DNA from: Paraburkholderia phenazinium
Lineage (GTDB): Bacteria; Pseudomonadota; Gammaproteobacteria; Burkholderiales; Burkholderiaceae
Assembly: GCF_900100735.1 (NCBI RefSeq)
Contig: NZ_FNCJ01000027.1
Span: 1-64,000, forward strand
Direction: 5' to 3'
DNA: 64,000 bases
Shown here in pieces: positions 60,419 to 64,000 of the stretch; positions within the stretch are counted from its first letter, which is position 1, and each line of letters starts with the position of its first letter. The notes beneath the pieces are model-generated. The model was not told the origin of the DNA. It saw nothing but the letters and a program-made list of their open reading frames with translations, and searched no databases. The translations under genes and the position numbers were made by a program.

Positions 60419-61198
60419 ATGACAACCTATGACGAGGATGTCTGCGCGTGGGCATTTGAACAAGCCCGATTTCTGCGGGAACGTCGTTTCGACCTGCTGG
60501 ACATCGAGCATCTTGCTGATGAGATTGAAGATATCGCGAAGGCGGAACTGGTTGAGCTAGCCAGACAGATGTCGGTCCTGTTCGCCCTTTTACTCAAGTG
60601 GAACCACCTGCCCGCCGAGCGCACCGACAGTCGTTCGGCAATGATTGAGGCGCGACGGCTGGATGTTGCCGATATTCTGGACGACTCACCGAGTCTGCGC
60701 GCCAAGGTTGATGAACCCCGAACGTTCCAGTTGATATGGGCAGACGCGCTCGCTCAGGCGACAGCCGAAAGCGGACACGATTGGTTTCCATCGGAATGTC
60801 CTTGGGCAATCGACGATGTTCTTTCTGAGGGCTGGTTGCCAGCCGACGCCTCGAAGCTTCGCCACGTGGACCTGAGGGCCTTGGCGCTCAACATCGATGC
60901 TACGTATATACGGGTTAGCGGCAAAAGTGGTGCCCGCATCCGCTACCAACGAATTAATTTTGGGCGCCCTACCCAAGGCCGTAAAGCTAAAGCGGGGGCG
61001 ATAGTTTCGCGTATGGCACTGACGATTTGCATGCTCGCGCCGGATGTGGTGGATACGATTCTCACCATGCCATCTGGGCCACTCGGACGTTTGGTCAAAG
61101 CGAAGGTCCGTCGCGCACGAACACCGAAACACACCCGAGGATTGGTCAAGCGTCGTCCAGCAAGTACTATCTTTTGTATCCGGGACAGTCAGCGCTGA
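60419..61198 (+). CDS. DUF29 protein with a recombinase-like C-terminal tail
   Basis: A 259-residue protein. Residues 1-146 are DUF29 (MTTYDEDVCAWAFEQARFLR; IEHLADEIEDIAKAE; WFPSECPWAIDDVLSEGWLP). DUF29 proteins normally end about there. The remaining 113 residues include RMALTICMLAPDVVDTILTM, which resembles the HTH-linked region near the C-terminus of large serine recombinases (AFLAPDIVEAI-like). This looks like a fusion produced by insertion next to, or decay of, a recombinase gene. DUF29 has no known function. Confidence 0.65.
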   Translation: MTTYDEDVCAWAFEQARFLRERRFDLLDIEHLADEIEDIAKAELVELARQMSVLFALLLKWNHLPAERTDSRSAMIEARRLDVADILDDSPSLRAKVDEPRTFQLIWADALAQATAESGHDWFPSECPWAIDDVLSEGWLPADASKLRHVDLRALALNIDATYIRVSGKSGARIRYQRINFGRPTQGRKAKAGAIVSRMALTICMLAPDVVDTILTMPSGPLGRLVKAKVRRARTPKHTRGLVKRRPASTIFCIRDSQR

Positions 61199-61267
61199 TG
61201 GACCAATCCGCTTCAATATCGGATATCAACTCATTGCGAAACTTGCGATGTCGACGAAGGAGGCGAA

Positions 61268-61570
61268 GTGACCCAAGTCTTTGCATGGGGTTATGTTGCT
61301 TGGATGACGCAGCGGCCCTCAGGCTATTCGTTGTCGGGATACATCGACGGCCGGGAATTTGACATTGTCACGGACCTGCCGCAGGAGGCTGAGAGGGCAT
61401 TCGCTCGCGCAGCACGTTCAGCGTGGTTGCACCGCAAACTGCGGGGCCTTCGGGGCCTACCCGCCCGGGAGTCTCCGCCCATGAATTCGCAAGATACCTA
61501 CCATGAAGTCTCGCTCAGAATGGCTTTCGTGGCCGTCGTGACCGCGTTATGGAGCCGTGTATTCCGGTGA
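61268..61570 (+). CDS. Hypothetical protein
   Basis: A 100-residue protein starting at GTG behind a strong AAGGAGG site. It begins MTQVFAWGYVAWMTQRPSGY and ends in a hydrophobic stretch (RMAFVAVVTALWSRVF) that could be one membrane helix. No family recognised. Confidence 0.5.
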   Translation: MTQVFAWGYVAWMTQRPSGYSLSGYIDGREFDIVTDLPQEAERAFARAARSAWLHRKLRGLRGLPARESPPMNSQDTYHEVSLRMAFVAVVTALWSRVFR

Positions 61571-62203
61571 CCGGCTGAGAAGCAATCAGATGAAAGTGCG
61601 CAAATTCAAGCGTGTGCGCGACTCTGTTACGCCCAGCCTTGGCTACCTGGCCGCATCTTCAACCAGATACTCGGCCTCTTTCTGGACGGGCACCCACTCG
61701 TGGCACAGATGCCGCACGGCCTCCTCGACGACTTCATAACTCAATTCACAGCTATCGATGTCCGTCACACCCATTTGAGCGAGGTCAGACGCCGCGGCTT
61801 CTCCGAAGGAAATTCTGAAGAACAAGGTATCCGACGCCATGCATGCGACCTCGCACGGGACGATATAGGGGCATCATTCTGCTCTCAGTGTTGCGCGATA
61901 CATCATCATTTCGGACCGGAAAGAGCCAGCGCCGTGACCAATGCCCCTTGCCTTGATATCGGATGTGTTTGCTCAGAGCTATGGAATCGTGAAACACGCC
62001 TCTGCGCGCGTAGCCGTGCCGAAGTCTCAAATACCGAAAACACTGACTGCTTGCGTAGCGGCGAAGCGCAAGCAGCCACTGCCATCTGACCAGGGAAAAC
62101 ATGTCCTACGTCAAGATGCGAGGTGTGTGAGTAGGTCGTGGCTCGATACCTAAAATGACAGGGCTGCGCTGAGTTTAAACCCGTGACGATGCGTGCCTGC
62201 CTT
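61571..62203. other. Poorly coding region between the accessory genes and the fasciclin gene
   Basis: About 630 bp with one supportable minus-strand small gene (61643-61840). Other frames are low-quality shadows. Likely decayed sequence; no promoter, repeat or RNA gene recognised. Confidence 0.35.
61643..61840 (-). CDS. Small acidic hypothetical protein
   Basis: A 65-residue frame starting MASDTLFFRISFGEAAASDL with a GAGGT ribosome-binding site, acidic overall (VTDIDSCELSYEVVEEAV). The amino acid pattern looks coding. No family recognised. Confidence 0.4.
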   Translation of the reverse strand: MASDTLFFRISFGEAAASDLAQMGVTDIDSCELSYEVVEEAVRHLCHEWVPVQKEAEYLVEDAAR

Positions 62204-62761
62204 TTACTTCGGCATCAGAACCTTATCGACCACCATGATGACGCCGTTGCTCTGCGTCACGTCGTAAGTTGATATGTCTGCGGTATGGCCGCCGGCATCC
62301 ATAACTACGATGTTGTGCGGACCATTCTCAGTGAACGTCAGTGGCTCCCCATTGACCGTTTTCAGTTCCGCCTTGCCACCACCAGCCTTGATAGCCTCGT
62401 CGAGCTTGCGGAAGTCGTAGCGGCCCGGGATGACGTGGTACGTGAGGATGCTGGTCAGCATCGCCTTGTTTTCAGGCTTGACGAGCGTGTCGACCGTGCC
62501 AGCCGGCAATGCAGCAAACGCTTCGTTTGTTGGTGCGAACACGGTGAATGGCCCGGGGCTCTTCAACGTATCGACGAGACCAGCAGCTTTGACCGCAGCG
62601 ACGAGCGTTGTGTGGTCAGCCGAGTTGGCCGCGTTGTCTACGATGTCCTTGCCCGGATACATGGCCTGGCCACCGACCATGACTGTGTCGCTGGCGGCGA
62701 AGGCGCCGGATACAGCTGCAGACAACGTGGCAGCTACGAACATGGTCTTGTAATTCATCAT
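62204..62761 (-). CDS. Secreted fasciclin (FAS1) domain protein
   Basis: A 185-residue exported protein: signal peptide (MMNYKTMFVAATLSAAVSGAFA) followed by one FAS1 domain. Family boxes are clear: TTLVAAVKAAGLVDTL, GPFTVFAPTNEAFAALPAG (H1 box) and LTYHVIPGRYDF, ending with NGVIMVVDKVLMPK (H2 box). FAS1 proteins mediate adhesion or surface contacts. Start at 62761 follows a GGGGGAA site. It is convergent to the small accessory genes and has no operon partner. Confidence 0.9.
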   Translation of the reverse strand: MMNYKTMFVAATLSAAVSGAFAASDTVMVGGQAMYPGKDIVDNAANSADHTTLVAAVKAAGLVDTLKSPGPFTVFAPTNEAFAALPAGTVDTLVKPENKAMLTSILTYHVIPGRYDFRKLDEAIKAGGGKAELKTVNGEPLTFTENGPHNIVVMDAGGHTADISTYDVTQSNGVIMVVDKVLMPK

Positions 62762-63053
62762 GTATTCCCCCTGAGTTACCACGCGTGATTGCGCGGTCTT
62801 GAGCTCATATACGGGGATTACTCGCGCCTGGATTCAAAAGCGGACTGCATCGCGACGATGTAGCCTGATGCGGTCCTTTTGAACGACGAGCTGCGGGATT
62901 GTGTTCTCCTACAATCGAAATGCACCACATGCCAGCATCGCCCACAGAAGTGCTACGGCACATAACGCTGAGCATCCCCCCTGCTGCAACCGTCGTGTTC
63001 GAGGCGGGAGGGGGCTGTCGCATGTCACCGTCGAAGTGCAACCTTCACGGGCT

Positions 63054-63302
63054 GTGACCTGCGTCATCGCAGTCAAGTCCCCGTGCATTGATGTGTGTGC
63101 TTTCAATGGCAAGACCCAACTGTGCGTCGGGTGTTTTCAAACGCTGGATGAAATTCGCGGGTGGAATAAGATGACCGACCACCGGCGCCATCAGGTGATT
63201 AACAGGCGCACGAGGCGACAGGCCAAAGTGCAGCATGAGCCCTTGGGGTTGCCGGGGGAGCCCTTGGGGTTGCCGGGGGAGCCCTCGTTTGCGGCGGTTT
63301 GA
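63054..63302 (+). CDS. DUF1289 protein with a tandem peptide repeat at its end
   Basis: An 82-residue protein if started at GTG 63054; the upstream frame extends further but lacks family sequence. The DUF1289 core is clear: SPCIDVCAFNGKTQLCVGCF with four Cys, then TLDEIRGWNKMTDHRRHQVI. These Cys are likely metal ligands. The C-terminus carries EPLGLPG twice from a 21-bp tandem duplication. Function of the family is unknown. Confidence 0.7.
   Translation: MTCVIAVKSPCIDVCAFNGKTQLCVGCFQTLDEIRGWNKMTDHRRHQVINRRTRRQAKVQHEPLGLPGEPLGLPGEPSFAAV
63237..63278. repeat. 21-bp tandem duplication inside the DUF1289 gene
   Basis: Two perfect 21-bp copies (63237-63257 and 63258-63278) beginning GAGCCCTTGGGGTTGCC, followed by a partial third copy. 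In frame, they add the heptad EPLGLPG twice. Confidence 0.9.
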
Positions 63303-63357
63303 ATCGAAGCCGCGGGGGCGGCCATCACCATTTCGCGGATAACACGGGGCCGCGATA

Positions 63358-64000
63358 TCAAGCGTTGCACCTGTCTTGGACAAATTTGCGCGCCACTGGG
63401 TCTGTCCGAAGTTGGTCGGCATACCAAGCGAATTCAGCGGCGAAGGGCGATTGTTCGACAAGTGTCGCCATCTCATCCGCGTCCCAGACATAGAGGAAGA
63501 ACGTTTGAAGCTGAAGTTCTCTATACGGACGTGCCCTATCTAAAAAATGCTCTAGCCCGCTTGCCACTTGGAGACAAAACGCTCGGAATGCATTGATTGC
63601 ATCGATATCACGGGAGTCGCGTCCGACGTGAGACAGGCCATAGAGAATAGGGAATAGGTTGTCACTTTCAATAACGCTACCAGACATAATCGATTCTTCT
63701 GCCCGCTTGCGCCAAGAAGCAACGCAAGTTGACAAGATTTGTGCGTCATCGATGTGCATGGGGGAATTTTCAATCCTGTACCCTTCAACAAGCCGAATCT
63801 CCCCGTGGCGTGTGCCGGCAGTCACGAGAAAATCCAATCCGTACGTAAGAGGAACGCTGTTGACGAATTCGACGGCGATAGAGAATATCTGAGCCCCGCC
63901 CCGTTGGATGCAATTCGCGGCCAGGGTGGCGACGGCGCGACTAAATTCGCGCGTAGATGATGTGTGAAGTCCTTCCTCTGTGCACGACCGAATGAGCTCT
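63358..64000 (-). CDS. Hypothetical protein, 5' part missing at the window edge
   Basis: The frame is open from the right edge to the stop at 63358, so the start lies outside. At least 213 codons are visible. It includes IFSIAVEFVNSVPLTYGLDF, then RHGEIRLVEGYRIEN, and a C-terminal part (LQLQTFFLYVWDADEMATLV). Mostly helical; no domain recognised. The visible TTG near 63837 is not needed as a start because coding sequence continues upstream. Confidence 0.5.
   Translation of the reverse strand, partial: ELIRSCTEEGLHTSSTREFSRAVATLAANCIQRGGAQIFSIAVEFVNSVPLTYGLDFLVTAGTRHGEIRLVEGYRIENSPMHIDDAQILSTCVASWRKRAEESIMSGSVIESDNLFPILYGLSHVGRDSRDIDAINAFRAFCLQVASGLEHFLDRARPYRELQLQTFFLYVWDADEMATLVEQSPFAAEFAWYADQLRTDPVARKFVQDRCNA

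Noticed and set aside
61700..62089. 129-codon + strand frame between the accessory genes and the fasciclin gene
   Set aside because: Composition is erratic, with no ribosome-binding site, and it lies opposite the more protein-like small frame at 61643-61840.

Overview
The window looks like a chromosomal segment from a high-GC betaproteobacterium of the Burkholderia/Paraburkholderia group. The evidence is the 5' end of a 16S rRNA with Burkholderiales-type sequence, a paaABCDE cluster linked to a DUF1835 gene and a TetR regulator, Burkholderia-type lipoproteins (DUF2957-like, DUF2242) and a BPSL0761-type small protein. No database search was possible, so all names rest on motifs and recognised family sequence.

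Positions 1-45670 are mostly ordinary host chromosome. They begin with the start of a 16S gene on the minus strand behind two tandem promoters. Next come an SGNH hydrolase, an FAD oxidoreductase and the phenylacetyl-CoA epoxidase operon (paaABCDE, 4153-8023) with a perfect palindromic operator in its promoter and a PaaR-type TetR gene downstream. Then follow an Lrp regulator divergent from hpd, and a fused indolepyruvate ferredoxin oxidoreductase. These genes form a plausible aromatic amino acid route: arylpyruvates are oxidised to aryl-acetyl-CoA by the ferredoxin oxidoreductase, phenylacetyl-CoA is opened by PaaABCE, and tyrosine leaves through Hpd. After a striking guanine-depleted intergenic tract (about 16951-17310) come maeB, an MFS transporter, pyrE, a LuxR-type regulator, a PEBP protein, argC, two paralogous lipoproteins with an OmpW-like porin, a beta-hydroxyacid dehydrogenase, a Mut7-C protein, and an NRAMP-related transporter behind an approximately 800-nt leader with two ribosome-binding-site-preceded small ORFs. 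An IclR regulator, MipA/OmpV, an OmpR/RstB-like two-component system, a DUF2242 lipoprotein, a lytic transglycosylase, a di-haem peroxidase and a lipoprotein phosphoesterase complete this part.

Positions about 45690-57280 (right limit uncertain) hold a Tn7-like transposon. Its minus-strand operon reads small ORF, tnsC-like, TnsD/TniQ-like, TniQ-like, tnsA, tnsB, followed by a two-gene Septu-like defence cassette (SMC/ABC ATPase plus HNH nuclease) of visibly lower GC. TnsA and TnsB keep their catalytic residues, but the TnsC-like protein has lost the Walker A lysine (K to R) and the Walker B glutamate (E to G). Near-identical 22-nt direct repeats mark the likely left end, 27 bp after the stop of a small host gene.

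Positions 57300-64000 are accessory DNA: a tandem DUF6471 protein flanked by short direct repeats, a BPSL0761-type protein, two copies of a 43-residue single-pass membrane protein, an HTH protein, a DUF29 protein with a recombinase-like tail, several unrecognised genes, a secreted fasciclin protein, a DUF1289 protein with a tandem peptide repeat, and a gene running off the right edge.
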